Shown here one piece after another: positions 10,400 to 21,200 of a stretch of 64,000 nt of DNA. Under the pieces are notes generated by a model, which ran no database searches, had not been told where the DNA came from, and saw only the letters and a program-made list of their open reading frames with translations. The position numbers were made by a program, and so were the translations under genes. Position 1 is the stretch's first letter. Every line of letters starts with the position of its first letter. Origin of the DNA: Primula veris (lineage: Eukaryota > Streptophyta > Magnoliopsida > Ericales > Primulaceae); the NCBI GenBank assembly GCA_963682055.1, contig OY821746.1, positions 13,009,992 through 13,073,991 on the forward strand. Reading direction: 5' to 3'.

Positions 10400-10932
10400 C
10401 CTTATCCCTTCTTTTTTTTATTTTTCTCTTCTTTTCCCCATCTCTTTCTTTTTCTTCTTTTCATTTCTCAGTTTCCCTCATTTCTTCCTCTTCCTCTTTT
10501 TTTTTTTTTTTTTTTATACTCTGTTTTCTCTACTTTTCATTCTTTTCTTTTTCCCTTTCTTTTTTGTTTCATTGACTTCCTTTTTATTTGTCTGTTTCCT
10601 TCATTTCTTTATCTTCTTCTTATCTCTTTTTCTTTTTCTTCTGCGCCTCCTCTTTCTTTTTCTTCATCTTCTCTCCCATCACTCTTTTTCTTTTTCTTCT
10701 TTTTTTTTGCACCACTATGATGTAACAATCAACCCTGTGATCCTAAGGGTTTTGTGTTACATCTAGGGTTTTTGTCATTTTTCTTTTTGACTCTTCTTTC
10801 TTATCACTTCTTCTTTTCTTGCACTCTTCTTCTTTTCCTCTTTTTCTTGTTTCTTATGTTTTTCTTTTGGCGCCTCCTGCTCACTCGGCCTGCTGATATA
10901 GTTGATCTTCTTTACCTGATCTTCTGTACTAG
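10400..10932. repeat. T/C-rich low-complexity tract after gene C
   Basis: More than 350 bases almost entirely of T and C, including a run of about 20 T near 10497-10515. Phenylalanine/leucine/serine-only reading frames here are a composition artefact. Confidence 0.8.
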
Positions 10933-11050
10933 CTCTTCTCGGATGTAATAGGTCTTTATCTCGGATGTAACAGATTTTATTTTCGGATGTAATAGATTTC
11001 TTTTTCGGATGTAATAGATTTTCTTTTCGGATGTACTCTGATGTAATGAA
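10933..11050. repeat. Short tandem repeat around cggatgtaatag
   Basis: About five degenerate units of the form ttttcggatgtaatagattt, spaced roughly 20-27 bp apart, follow the pyrimidine tract and end near tctgatgtaatgaac. Non-coding. Confidence 0.7.
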
Positions 11051-11307
11051 CAATGATATATCCCATCTTCATTAATGAAAAGTATTTTTGCCCCTTTATT
11101 TTTGCACTTCTTTTTATATTGCACCTGTGGTTTGTTGTTTGTCTGGAAGCTAGATCTTTGAATATCTCGTCTTTATTTCCTTCTGTACTGTTGTATCAGA
11201 TGTCAGTAGATGTCCCCATCACTGTCGAATATAGGTGCATGCTCCCTAGTAGGTCAGGAATATGCATGCTCCCAAGCATGTCAGGAAATATCGTGCTATC
11301 TTCGTTC

Positions 11308-11313
11308 TATAAG
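11308..11313 (+). promoter_or_regulatory. TATA-like box of antisense gene D
   Basis: ttctataagtac, 109 bp before the ATG at 11417. It is a less canonical TATA (tataag) than those of the other units. Confidence 0.4.
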
Positions 11314-11416
11314 TACTTCTCTTTACTTTAGTAGTTTATCATCTCTCATTTTTCTTTTATTGCTTATTTCTCCCTCAGCTCCTTATTTTCCTCCGTACTA
11401 TAACAATTTCCCAAAA

Positions 11417-11896
11417 ATGTCTGGACCTGTGGTGAGATATCATGCTCAGATGAAGGGCTTGGACACTGAGGTATCTCAGGTCCACAGTCGGATGGCAAGG
11501 CTTGAGAAAGAGTATGGCGTTTTGGCCTTGAGCTTGTTCGGCTCTCATCCCGAAGAGACGGTGAAATGGACCGAGATTTCGGCACTGAGTCGTCAGCTCG
11601 ATCACTTGTTGTCACAGAGAAATCATCTGGCCAACTCCTGGTATGATGCCGAGGAGATTTGGGACCATGCTCAAGATGAGTTTGATAACTCTCCTCAAGG
11701 CCTTGCTAGGATAATGGTAAAGAATGCTCGGCTCATGGAACGCGTCAGGGTTCTTACCACGGAGAACAAAGAGCTCTCCTCGGAGAATGACAATTTGGTC
11801 GCCATGAATGATTCCTACCAAGCTCGGTTGAGTTGTTCTGCTCGTTTTGCTTTCTCTCGGTCTGGCAGTTCGGTTTTTCCACCCATTGATCCTTAA
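11417..11896 (+). CDS. Antisense gene D: coiled-coil protein (159 aa)
   Basis: An intact frame starting MSGP, like gene C, with a matching leader (aatttcccaaaaATG). Two coiled-coil segments are visible: residues ~10-35 (TEVSQVHSRMARLEKEYG) and ~95-135 (NARLMERVRVLTTENKELSS). The end is serine/proline-rich. A TATA-like box lies upstream. No catalytic motif or known family was recognised. It belongs to the same array of element-borne antisense genes. Confidence 0.55.
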   Translation: MSGPVVRYHAQMKGLDTEVSQVHSRMARLEKEYGVLALSLFGSHPEETVKWTEISALSRQLDHLLSQRNHLANSWYDAEEIWDHAQDEFDNSPQGLARIMVKNARLMERVRVLTTENKELSSENDNLVAMNDSYQARLSCSARFAFSRSGSSVFPPIDP

Positions 11897-12039
11897 ATTG
11901 GGCTGGTTTTCTTATGTATTTCCCTTTTTGCAATTTATGTTTTCTTTTCTGTATTTGATGAATCAGTTGTATCTTTTTGTATCTCGTGCCTGTCTTGTGA
12001 ACCATTGTAACGCTTTGTAGTTTGTGCCTTTTGATTCTC

Positions 12040-12046
12040 TATAAAT
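12040..12046 (+). promoter_or_regulatory. TATA box of antisense gene E
   Basis: attctctataaatgctccc, 92 bp before the ATG at 12132. Spacing and sequence resemble a normal plant core promoter. Confidence 0.6.
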
Positions 12047-12131
12047 GCTCCCTATTGCCTGTATCTCATTACCAATTCTTCCTCTCTCTCTTGTTTTATA
12101 ATTTGTTTCTTCTAACTTGCTTTTGTTTGAG

Positions 12132-12494
12132 ATGGTTCCCATCACTAGGTCTGCCTCCAAAAAGAAAGCCCTTATGGAAGAGGAGCCTACTTTTTTGCTA
12201 ACTCGTCCCCCTGGTTTTGGGGAGGAGGATTTGACTCCTCTTCAACTAAAAGAAATTGAGATGTCATGGCTGAAACATGATCTCATGTGTGCTCGGACTG
12301 AAGTGAGGAGGTTTAAATAATATTGGGACGAGAAGGGCACTGCTCGTTTCAAGGCCGAGCAAAAATGCGAGTCTCAGTCTTATGCCTTGAAACAGGCTGA
12401 AATGGCGATTTCTCGGTTGATTAGGGAAAAAGAGCGTCTGGAGGAACTTTTGGCGAAGAAGGATGTTGATATGGGGGATAGTTCGAAAAAGTAG
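12132..12494 (+). pseudogene. Antisense gene E: small coiled-coil protein, one stop codon
   Basis: A 121-codon frame from ATG 12132 to TAG 12492-12494, interrupted only by TAA at 12318-12320. The N-terminus is basic (MVPITRSASKKKALMEEEP). The C-terminal half is a charged helix (KQAEMAISRLIREKERLEEL) ending in KKDVDMGDSSKK, an acidic/serine/lysine end like that of genes A and B. A TATA box lies 92 bp upstream and AATAAA at 12565-12570. The unit therefore keeps promoter, frame and poly(A) signal apart from one nonsense change. Function unknown. Confidence 0.5.
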
Positions 12495-13199
12495 GATGGG
12501 TGTATTTTCTTGTAAAATTTTTCTTTTTCTGTTGTATTGTTTGTGTTTTCCCCCTTTGTGGAAGAATAAAACTTGTCTTGCACTTGATTCTGTCTATTCT
12601 ATTTTATTTGATGATTGTTCAGTATATACCGAACAATGTGCCCGGTTATCCCCCCGGAGAGCGTTGTTAGACTTGACGCGTCATGCCGTCAAGCTAGGAA
12701 CGGTCTTCGTCTACCTTGTTCGGTGTGCCCTTTGGGTAAGAAATGGTTGGGAGTCGAGGAACTTAATTGGGGGACATTCTCGGTGTGATAATATTGGTAG
12801 CGTATGTGGGAAGCTTTTCGTGGTAGGGTCCATTGGCCGTTTATTTGGGTGTAATGATGTGAACTGCCTTGGGTAGTGGAATATGCTCTGACGTGGCAAA
12901 ATCTGGAGCGTTTATATGTTAAAAATAGCAGCGGTTGTTGATTTTTGTATGGTTGGAAAAAAGGTAAACCTCTGTCACACGAAAGGACGGTTATTATTTT
13001 ATTCTTTTTGTGACTCCACTCCTTTTTACTGTGCCAAGTAATCCCTTTTGTTTTTATCACAAAATTCGCTGAAGAAAATATTTGTCTCTCTCTCTAAAGT
13101 ATATTCTTCCCGCCAAAAAGGAAAAGCGTTCGGCCGCCTAATCTAGGGTTTCGTGGTATTGTTGAAAGACTTGTTGCTGTTCTCGCTTTCTAGCTCATA
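12495..13199. other. Spacer and probable 5' region of the spliced antisense gene
   Basis: Non-coding. It contains the gene E poly(A) signal and, near 13080-13199, a pyrimidine-rich leader-like stretch (gtctctctctctaaagtata) before the ATG at 13200. No clear TATA box was found for the large gene; ttatatgttaaaaatag near 12910 is a weak candidate. Confidence 0.4.
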
Positions 13200-15745
13200 A
13201 TGATAACCGTAAGTGTTTTTTCGTTCTCCCCTCCCCCTCTTTTTTTTTTTTTTGTTAGGGGTTGTATTTGATTTGTCGTTGTGGTCATAGATGTGGCGTT
13301 GGTATATGTTTCAGGTTGTCTATATATGTCTGATGATTCTTATGTATTTGGTTAATGTGAGTGGGGGGGGGGGGGTGGCTCTCGTTATATTGATGTGGTT
13401 CTGGTTTGTGTATTTGGTTAGTATATTGATGGAATCTTGATGATGTTTGGATAGGAAATTCTGACCCAAAGTGTGGCCCAAGTTGGCACATTCGTGGAAA
13501 AGGATTTTAAGGAGCTTGCCGGAATACCCGACAACATACACATTCGGCTTCCTATTTCTGACGAGGAGGTGCTGGGATTTGTTCCTGCCGGCGAGGTAGC
13601 TGTGCGTTCTTCGGCATTCTTTACTGGGGGTCTTCGACTTCCTTTTACAAACTGGGTGGCCTCGTTCTTTGAGGCCGTCCAGATTGCTCCGGCCCAACTG
13701 GCCCTAAATGGTTATCGTACTCTGAATGGTATCCAAATGTTATCGGAGTTGTCCGGAATACCGATTGAACTGAAGGATGTCTTTGTAGTCTATAGTTTGA
13801 GCTTTGAGCGTCGCAGCTCGTATTTGAAGACTCTGCGTGCCTTTTGCCGGCTCGTTATCGGTTTGCCGGATACCAACAAAGAGTGTAATCTTGGTATTGT
13901 TATTGCTTCCGGTGCATGGGGTTGTGCGGGACACCAGATTCCTGGACCGGCTACCAATGCTCCCACTATGCCAGACCTCGGCGCTCCTAATGTAGAGGCT
14001 CTGTTAGCTCTTTAGAAATGGTGGGGGCCTGGACCGACGCCGGATCCTGCGAGTCGTACTGCTCCCATGCTGCTTGGGTACCCTATGGGGTCGGTGACCA
14101 AGGGGAATCCTGCACCCGAGATCCCCAAAGAGCCCGAGGAGGAATTCTTGAAAGTGGTCCGGGCTCGAAGTGCTGCTCGGCTTGGGAAAAAGCCCGTTCG
14201 TTCTAAGCGTCGTGCATCTGACCCTGTCGTTGGAACAACGAAGAGGGCTAGGGGGACCGATACATCGGTCACTGAGGAGGCTGATAACGTTGGCTCGAAC
14301 GAGGGGGTGTTGGCTGCTTCCCAATGGGATACCACCGAGGATGCCTCTGCGCCGGGCGATGTATGTGCATATGTATTTTGATTTTCTTGTCTTTTGATTG
14401 TTGTCGTTTTGTTCTCCAGTGCTTTGCTTCATTAGTTATCTTGTTTCAATTATTGACTTCTTCATTGGTTGCCCTTGCTCTTGCCCGGTCTATGGGTATT
14501 ATTGTGTTTCAGGGGTCGATTGATGATGTATTCGGGAATATGAATCTCTTGGTGAACATGGGCGAGGATATAATGACGCTGCCTGTTACCTCGCCTATGC
14601 CTACCGAGGACCCGATAGTCCTGCATGTCTGCTCGCCCATTCGTACTGAGGAGGTGATCGAGTATAGGGCCCCTGAGACCGGTCCTTCGGAGAAGGATGT
14701 GAGGGAAGAAGTGGAGATGGAAGCTGGCGAAGAGACTGCCGTGGGTGTTGGAAGTGGTGGGGAGGATGAGGTTCCCGAGGGACCTGAAAAGGCGTTGGTG
14801 GACGGGATCGCGATGACCCGTTACATTGGTCGGTGTAAGGGGAAATTACTGGAGCAGCCCCAAGCTTTAAGGATGGGGTATACGGCTCTGAAGCCCCTTG
14901 TCTTCAAGGATGCCGAGGAAATTGCTGCTCGTCCGCTATCGTCGTTAATTGAGCAAGCCGGCAGTGATGCGCTCCGGGTAATGATGTTCTTTTTTTGGGT
15001 CGTGATGTTCTTTTTTTTTCTTTTTTTCTTTTTTTTTTTGGGTTGGTGTCTAATGTTGCATGTCTATTTTTGTTTTTGATGACAGGCTTTATTGGGTTCC
15101 ATTATTCTGAGGGATCAGTGGAAGGCACTCGAGGCTGAGAAAGAGGAGCTGATGGCCGAAAAGAAAGCCATAGTCGAGGAGAACGATCAGAAGATAAAGG
15201 ATCTGCTTGCGGCTTTCGAGGCCGAGAAAGAGAAACTGGTTGCCGAGAATAAAACCCTGGGCGATAATTATGATATGCTGTCTGCGGACTTTCTGCACGT
15301 GACCGAGGATGTCGGTAAATTGATGGCTGAAAAAGAGAGCCTGGTCATTAAGTATGACCAACTAGAGGAGGAGAACTTGCTGCTGGCGGAGGATGTGGAA
15401 GCCGAAAAGGCTAAGGTGGCCGCTCTGAAAACGGCGCATGCGGAGGAGCGGACAAGGTTAGCAATGATGGCTAATTTCTCCGTCTATTGCGCTCATGTGC
15501 GGGCGCTCAATTTCGCGAATGTTCCTGTATCGGATAGGGCGTGGTCGGAGTTGGTGTATCCCTGTCCGCATGGTGCACCGCCAAAACCCTTAGACTGGGC
15601 GAATCTTCGTGAAGAGGAGCTTCCCCGGCTACCGGGGCAGACAATTTCAACAGCGCTCCGTCCTCATTTTACGTCGGCCACGTCCACTCCTCGACCTGAT
15701 GCTACTGTTACTCCCCCACCCGCATCTCCTCAGGTGGAACCTTGA
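13200..15745 (+). pseudogene. Large spliced antisense gene with gypsy-type transposon domain and coiled coil
   Basis: Four exons are inferred: 13200-13208 (ATG plus two codons), 13455-14360, 14513-14977 and 15086-15745. Introns have GTAAGT/ATAG, GTATGT/TTTCAG and GTAATG/GACAG ends, all phase 0, and the frame is kept through every junction, giving about 679 codons. Exon 2 (~residues 10-150) holds FTGGLRLPFTNWVASFFEAV, then APAQLALNGYR, resembling the 'putative gypsy type transposon' family (PF04195). Exon 3 is acidic. Exon 4 is a long coiled coil (WKALEAEKEELMAEKKAIVE) with a proline-rich end. The only lesion is TAG at 14013-14015 in exon 2. The gene is antisense to gag-pol in the same element. 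Biochemical role unknown. The tiny first exon is the least certain part. Confidence 0.65.
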
Positions 15746-16008
15746 CCATTTTTCTGACAGTATATATATATTTTTGTTGTTTTTGTGTAGTCTTTTGGTA
15801 GTAGAATTGTGGGTCTCTTTTGTATCTAGAAACATATTCTTTTGGGGAAGTGATAATATAAGTGCTGTTTTTTCTTTCTGTTGGGCCTTCTCGGATTACT
15901 TTCTTTTGAGGGTCGTCATATTTTGAAGGATGTGAAAACAAAATATTGTCAGGTACCAAATAACCCCCTTGCTGTGGTGGTCTGGACCTCACCTAGTCGT
16001 ATTGTAGG
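15746..16008. other. Spacer between the large antisense gene and coiled-coil gene G
   Basis: T-rich sequence with two possible splice acceptors (ttgtcag near 15951, attgtag near 16008). It may contain an intron or leader of gene G. Confidence 0.35.
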
Positions 16009-16546
16009 TGACGTTATAGATAATCTGGAAAGATCTAAGGCAGCCCTAACTGCTGAACTGAATTCTGCTCATCATAAAGTCGAGGATCTGAATATTCACA
16101 TTGCAAACTTGTCTATTCGGTTACGTGACTTGGGAGAGAAATTCAGCAAAAAGACTGCCCACTATACGGCGAATAAGGGTAAAGCGAAGGAACTTCTCGG
16201 TGCCTTACGACGTTCTCGTGATGAAGCCCGAGGTCGTGTGACGAGCTTGAACTTGGTCCTAGGGGCCGTTTTCGAGGACGCGGACCTGCTGCTATCCTTT
16301 GCCAAAGCGTATTGGGCCCGAGTTCGTGCTTTAAAGGTGCTGGAGCATGTAAAAGGGATGAGTGGTGTTTCCCGGGCCGAGCGCATGGTTGATGCGACGG
16401 CCGGGGTAACCGAGACCACTGCTGCCTTGAACCGAATCGATGCGGTTGTTCGTGAGCGCTTGGGGACGCAAATTGCTTCATTGCGAGATATTCATTTCGC
16501 CGATGTAGTAGAGGCCTCGGCGTCTGTTGAGGGGTTATCGGATTGA
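16009..16546 (+). CDS. Antisense gene G: coiled-coil frame (~178 aa, 5' end uncertain)
   Basis: The open frame extends upstream to 15881, but a coding-like, charged sequence begins about 16009 after an acceptor-like attgtag: GDVIDNLERSKAALTAELNS and onwards, with heptads. Residues further on (FAKAYWARVRALKV) faintly recall FSVYCAHVRALNF in exon 4 of the large gene, so it may be a diverged duplicate. The stop is at 16544-16546. No start codon is certain; it may be a downstream exon of a spliced unit. Function unknown. Confidence 0.4.
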
Positions 16547-16678
16547 TAATCGATTAGCTTGTTTTGTCGTTTTATTTGTAGCTTGTATGGAAATATTCGT
16601 TTTTTCTATTTTCGTATTTTCGTTTCTTGCGGTTGTATATTCATCTCTTCTCATTCTTCCCCATTTTTTTTTTTATAG

Positions 16679-17262
16679 GCACGCGCTACTACGTCGCACC
16701 AGGCTGGTTCTCCATGCCTAGTTAGCCCGGGGTTAGGGCCTACTGGTGCTGCCCGGGACGAGGTCTCATCTGGTGCGGCTAGTGAGGTGCCTGACAAGTG
16801 GCCTTACATCGTTTTGATGGGCAAAAATGTCAAGTTAATCGACCAATGTGCTCGACTTCGGACCAAGCTGAAAACTCAGGAGGCCTCTTTTCGAGAATAC
16901 GTTCGTCGTGCCGAGCATGTTGTTGAGGTTCAGGAGCGTCGTTTGGATCGATATTGGCGTGCAAAGGACAAATACTTCGGCAAATTAAAGTTGTTGGTAA
17001 CCAAAGCCAACGTGTTGGTGAAGTATTTCCGTTTGATCGCCGTAAAGCGGCCTCGGATGCTCACGAGCTCGCTAAAGAAGCCGAGTTCAACGCGCGGCTT
17101 CAGACGCTGACTTACGTTGGAGCTCATACGACCAATTTTGATGCCCTCATTTCTGAGGAGCGTTTTGATGGTGATGAGTCTGATGGGGACACGACGACGG
17201 ATGACGAAGAGATTGAGCTCGGTCAATTACCGTCGTGCTCCTCCTGTAGTAGCTCTTCTTAA
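16679..17262 (+). pseudogene. Antisense gene H: coiled-coil exon with a frameshift
   Basis: After an acceptor-like ttttttataG the frame stays open from 16679 through WPYIVLMGKNVKLIDQCARL and a basic coiled coil (FREYVRRAEHVVEVQERRLD). Near 16990-17045 the coding-like sequence moves to another frame (RRKAASDAHELAKEAEFNAR), which runs to an acidic, serine-rich end (DGDESDGDTTTDDEEIEL) and a stop at 17262. The simplest reading is a single frameshift in an old coding exon. Acidic/serine ends are also seen in genes A, B and E. No family recognised. Confidence 0.45.
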
Positions 17263-17332
17263 ATGAGTTTCTTTAGTGTCGATGATCTTTTTGTTGCCTC
17301 CGTAATGCGGGCGAGGACTATTTGTGTTATTT
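17263..17332. other. Spacer before the tandem arrays
   Basis: Short T-rich non-coding sequence leading into the first 86-bp repeat array. Confidence 0.4.
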
Positions 17333-17520
17333 CTTTATTCCTGTTTTGTACCTTTCCATTGTCGTATTGCTATTTGATTGATTGGATCGATTTTTCCTTG
17401 ATGATTCATTTGTCATTTCGTTATTCCTGTTTTGTACCTTTCCATTGTCATATTGCTATTTGATTGATTGGATCGATTTTTCCTTGCTGATTCATTTGCC
17501 ATTTCGTCATTCCTGTTTTG
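17333..17520. repeat. Tandem repeat 1, 86-bp period, ~2.2 copies
   Basis: The phrase ctgttttg(t/g) recurs at 17341, 17427 and 17513, exactly 86 bp apart. The intervening sequence (tgattgattggatcgatttt) is nearly identical in the two full copies. Confidence 0.9.
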
Positions 17521-17649
17521 GATATGCTTCTTGTTGATATTTCATTGTTTAGTTTGATTCTTCTTCATTGTGTTGGCCATTTTGTATTGTATCGCCGCCG
17601 TAACGTGGACCTGAATTATTTCTTGCATTGTACCTGCATATGAATTTCA

Positions 17650-18128
17650 TAGTATTCCAAGGCGTTCCTTTGAAAACACGCCATTTACGGAATTTCATAA
17701 CATTCCTAGGCACTTCGGCCATGTTGGGAATTTTATAGTATTCCTAGGCGTTCCTTTGAAAACACGCCATTTACGGAATTTCATAGTATTCCTAGGCACT
17801 TCGGCCATGTTGGGAATTTCATAATATTCCTAGGCGTTCCTTTGAAAACACGCCATTTACGGAATTTCATAGTATTCCTAGGCACTTCGGCCATGTTGGG
17901 AATTTCATAATATTCCTAGGCGTTCCTTTGAAAACACGCCATTTACGGAATTTCATAACATTCTTAGGCACTTCGGCCATGTTGGGAATTTCATAGTATT
18001 CCTAGACGTTCTTTCGAAAACACGCCATTTACGGAATTTCATAACATTCCTAGGCACTTCGGCCATGTTGGGAATTTCATAGTATTCCTAGACGTTCCTT
18101 TGAAAACACGCCATTTACGGAATTTCAT
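17650..18128. repeat. Tandem repeat 2, 86-bp period, ~5.6 copies
   Basis: g(g/a)cgtt recurs at 17661, 17747, 17833, 17919, 18005 and 18091, exactly 86 bp apart. Each unit is a dimer of two related parts of about 48 and 38 bp, both built on ggaatttcata(g/a)(t/c)attcctag. Tandem repeats between pol and the 3' LTR are a known habit of Tat-lineage elements. The array ends about 100 bp from the stop codon of pol. Confidence 0.95.
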
Positions 18129-18234
18129 TTGCATTCGCTAGACAGCATGATAATATATTTTATTCATTCAAAAATACGATAGATAATGCCATTAAGTAGG
18201 AGGGGTAAGATGGCACCTGTACTCGGAAGATAGC

Positions 18235-21200
18235 CTATACGTAGTACTTCTTTAGGTTAGCCACATTCCAAGAATTCTTTTCCCCTCGGCTATTGGCGAA
18301 CAGTACGCTTTTGATTTTGTAAGAGACTGGACTCGTTTGCTTGACGATTTCGTATGGGCCTTCCCAGGTAGGGCTTAGTTTGCCATGTATTTCATTGCTG
18401 GTATAGACCGTCACTCGTCGCAGCACCAGTTCTCCTACCATGAATTCTTTGGATCCTCTTACTCTCTTGTTATAAGTTTGCTTCACGCTTTGTTGGTATT
18501 TGGCTAGGGTAAGGGCTGCTATCTCTCGTTTCTCGTCTATCATGTCTAGCTCTTCTCTCATTCTTTGTTCATTGTTTCCCTGCTCGACTAAAGTCGTTCG
18601 GAGCGTGGGTAGCCCGATTTATGTCGGTATGATGGCCTCGACTCCGTATGCTAAGCTAAACGGGGTTTCCTTGGTGCCCGTCTTTGGTGTAGTTCGGCAC
18701 GACCATAAAACGTTGAGTAGCCGCTCGGGCCACCTCCCCTTTGCTTGTTCAAGGGTGGTCTTGATGCCGTCTAATATTGGTCGGTTTGACACTTCGGCTT
18801 GCCCGTTTCCTTGTGGGTATGTCGGCTTCGAATAGAATTTTCGGATACCTAGTTCCTCGTACCACAGCTGTAAATTGGCATCTTTGAACTGGGTTCCGTT
18901 GTCGGCGACGATAGCGTATGGTATACCGAACCTAGTGATGATGTATTCCCAAATGAATTGTTTGACGTTGCTGGCTTTGATTTCTCGGAGGGGTTTAGCT
19001 TCGACCCATTTGGTAAAATAATCCGTCGCAACGATCAGATATTCCACACTCCCAGGTGCTCTTGGGAGTTTACCGACTAAATCAATTGCCCATTGAGCGA
19101 ACGGCCATGGTGCCGATACCGGGGTCATCATAGATGATGGGAGCCGTGGTATCTTGGCGAATCGTTGGCACTTGTCGCAACGTTGGACGTATGCATCGGC
19201 GTCTCGCTTGATATAGGGCCACCAATATCCTTGGGTCACTGCCTTGTTTGCAAGGGATCGCCCTTTGATGTGTGCTCCGCAGAATCCTTCGTGGATTTCC
19301 TCCAAGACCGGCAGTTGTAGCTCGGTTGGGACGCACAGTAGGTGGGGTCCCCGGTAACTGGATTTGTATAGTTTATCGTCCTCGGATGGCCAGAATCGAG
19401 GAGCTTTTCTTGTAATTTTCAGTGCTTTTATCTTGTCGGCCGGGAGAGTTCCATTTCGCAGATAACGAGTCATGTCCTCCATCCAACCTAGTTCGTACTG
19501 TATTGATGTCATTCGGTCTACCCTTTTAATTATGCTCTGGGTTGGCAGTAGTTCCACTGTGATCGACCGGGTGTCAGTCAATGTTAATGTCGAGGCTAGG
19601 GTGGCCAAGGCATCGGCATGTGCATTTTCGGTGCGATTGATTCTTAGTAACTCGCACTGTTCGAAGGTTGCCATCAAGCTTTGCACTTTCTCTTGGTAGA
19701 GGATCATTCTGTCATCTCTAGCTTGATACTTGCCGATGGCTTGATTGACGATGAGCATGGAGTCTGAGCTCGCAATTAAGTGGGAGCATCCGAGGGACCG
19801 GGCAATGAGCATGCCATTTATTATGGCTTCGTATTCTGTCTCGTTGTTGGTAGCTCGGAAGCCCAGTTTTATGCTTTTTTCGATGATTGCTCCCTCTCTA
19901 GACTTTAGGACGATCCCTGCTCCGGATCCGTCCTTGGTGGCTGATCCATCGACGTGTATCTGCCAGTGTGATTGTGGAGAGAGTGCCAAAGGCTCATCGT
20001 AGCCTTCGGTGAACTCCGTGACGAAATCGGCCAGGACTTGCCCCTTTATGGCATGGCGGGGCACGAACTCGATATGAAATTGGGATAGTTCGACCCCCCA
20101 GGCGGCAACTCGACCGCTAATGTCCATCCGTCGAAGTGACTCTTTGATATGAAATTTCGTGTATACCCGGACCTGATGAGCTATGAAATAGTGTGGAAAC
20201 TTTCTGGTTGCGACGACCAATGCCAGACACAGCTTTTCCAAGGGTAGATAACGTGTTTCGGCTTCGACCAGAGTCTTGCTGACGAAGTAGATCGGAAATT
20301 GTTCGCGACCTTCTTCTCTTAGGATAACTGCGCTCACAGCTGTAGTGGAAACTGCTAGGTAGCATGCCAGAACGTCTCTTTTGTTCGGCCTTACTAGCAG
20401 TGGCAGTGTCCTCAAGTACTCTTTGAGATTGTTGAATGAAGCTTCGTATTCCGGGTCCCAGACGAATTTTCTATCCTTCTTGAGTGATTCAAAAAATGGC
20501 CGTCCCTTGTCTGCGGATCGGCTAATGAACCTGCTCAACGCTGCCATCATTCCCGTGAGCTCTTGTACCTGTTTCTTATTCTTGGGCGCTGCAAGGTTCC
20601 GTAGAGCCATTATTTGATCGGGATTAGCCTCTATTCCTCGTCGGCTAACCATATGCCCCAAGAATTTCCCTTTGCTGATGCCAAATGCACACTTACTTGC
20701 GTTGAGCTTTAGTTTGTGCTCGCCCAACATTTGGAAGACGTCTTTAATGTCTTGGAGGTGGGATGTGGCCTTTTCGCTCTTGACGACCATGTCGTCTATG
20801 TATACCTCCATCGTCTTCCCTATATGATCTCGACATACCCTTGTTATCATCCTTTGGTATGTTGCTCCTGCATTGCGTAGGCCGAACGGCATTACCGTAT
20901 AGCAATAATTTCCCAAAGGCGATATAAACGAAGTCTTTTCTTAATCTTCGCGGGCGAGGGGAATTTGATGGTATCCTGAGTACGCATCAAGGAAGGTCAT
21001 CCGTTCTGCTCCCGCAGTTGCGTCCACCAGTTGATCGATCCTTGGAAGGGGAAAGTGGTCCCTCGGGCAGGCTTTGTTGAGATTGGTAAAGTCTATACAG
21101 ACTCTCTCCTTCCCGTTCTTCTTAGGGACGACGACCGGGTTGGACAACCATTTTGGATAGTAAACCTCCCTTATGGCTCCAGCCTCCAATAGCTTTTGTA

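Noticed and set aside
10353..10766. 137-codon frame rich in Phe, Leu and Ser
   Set aside because: It runs through a T/C-rich low-complexity tract; composition alone keeps the frame open.
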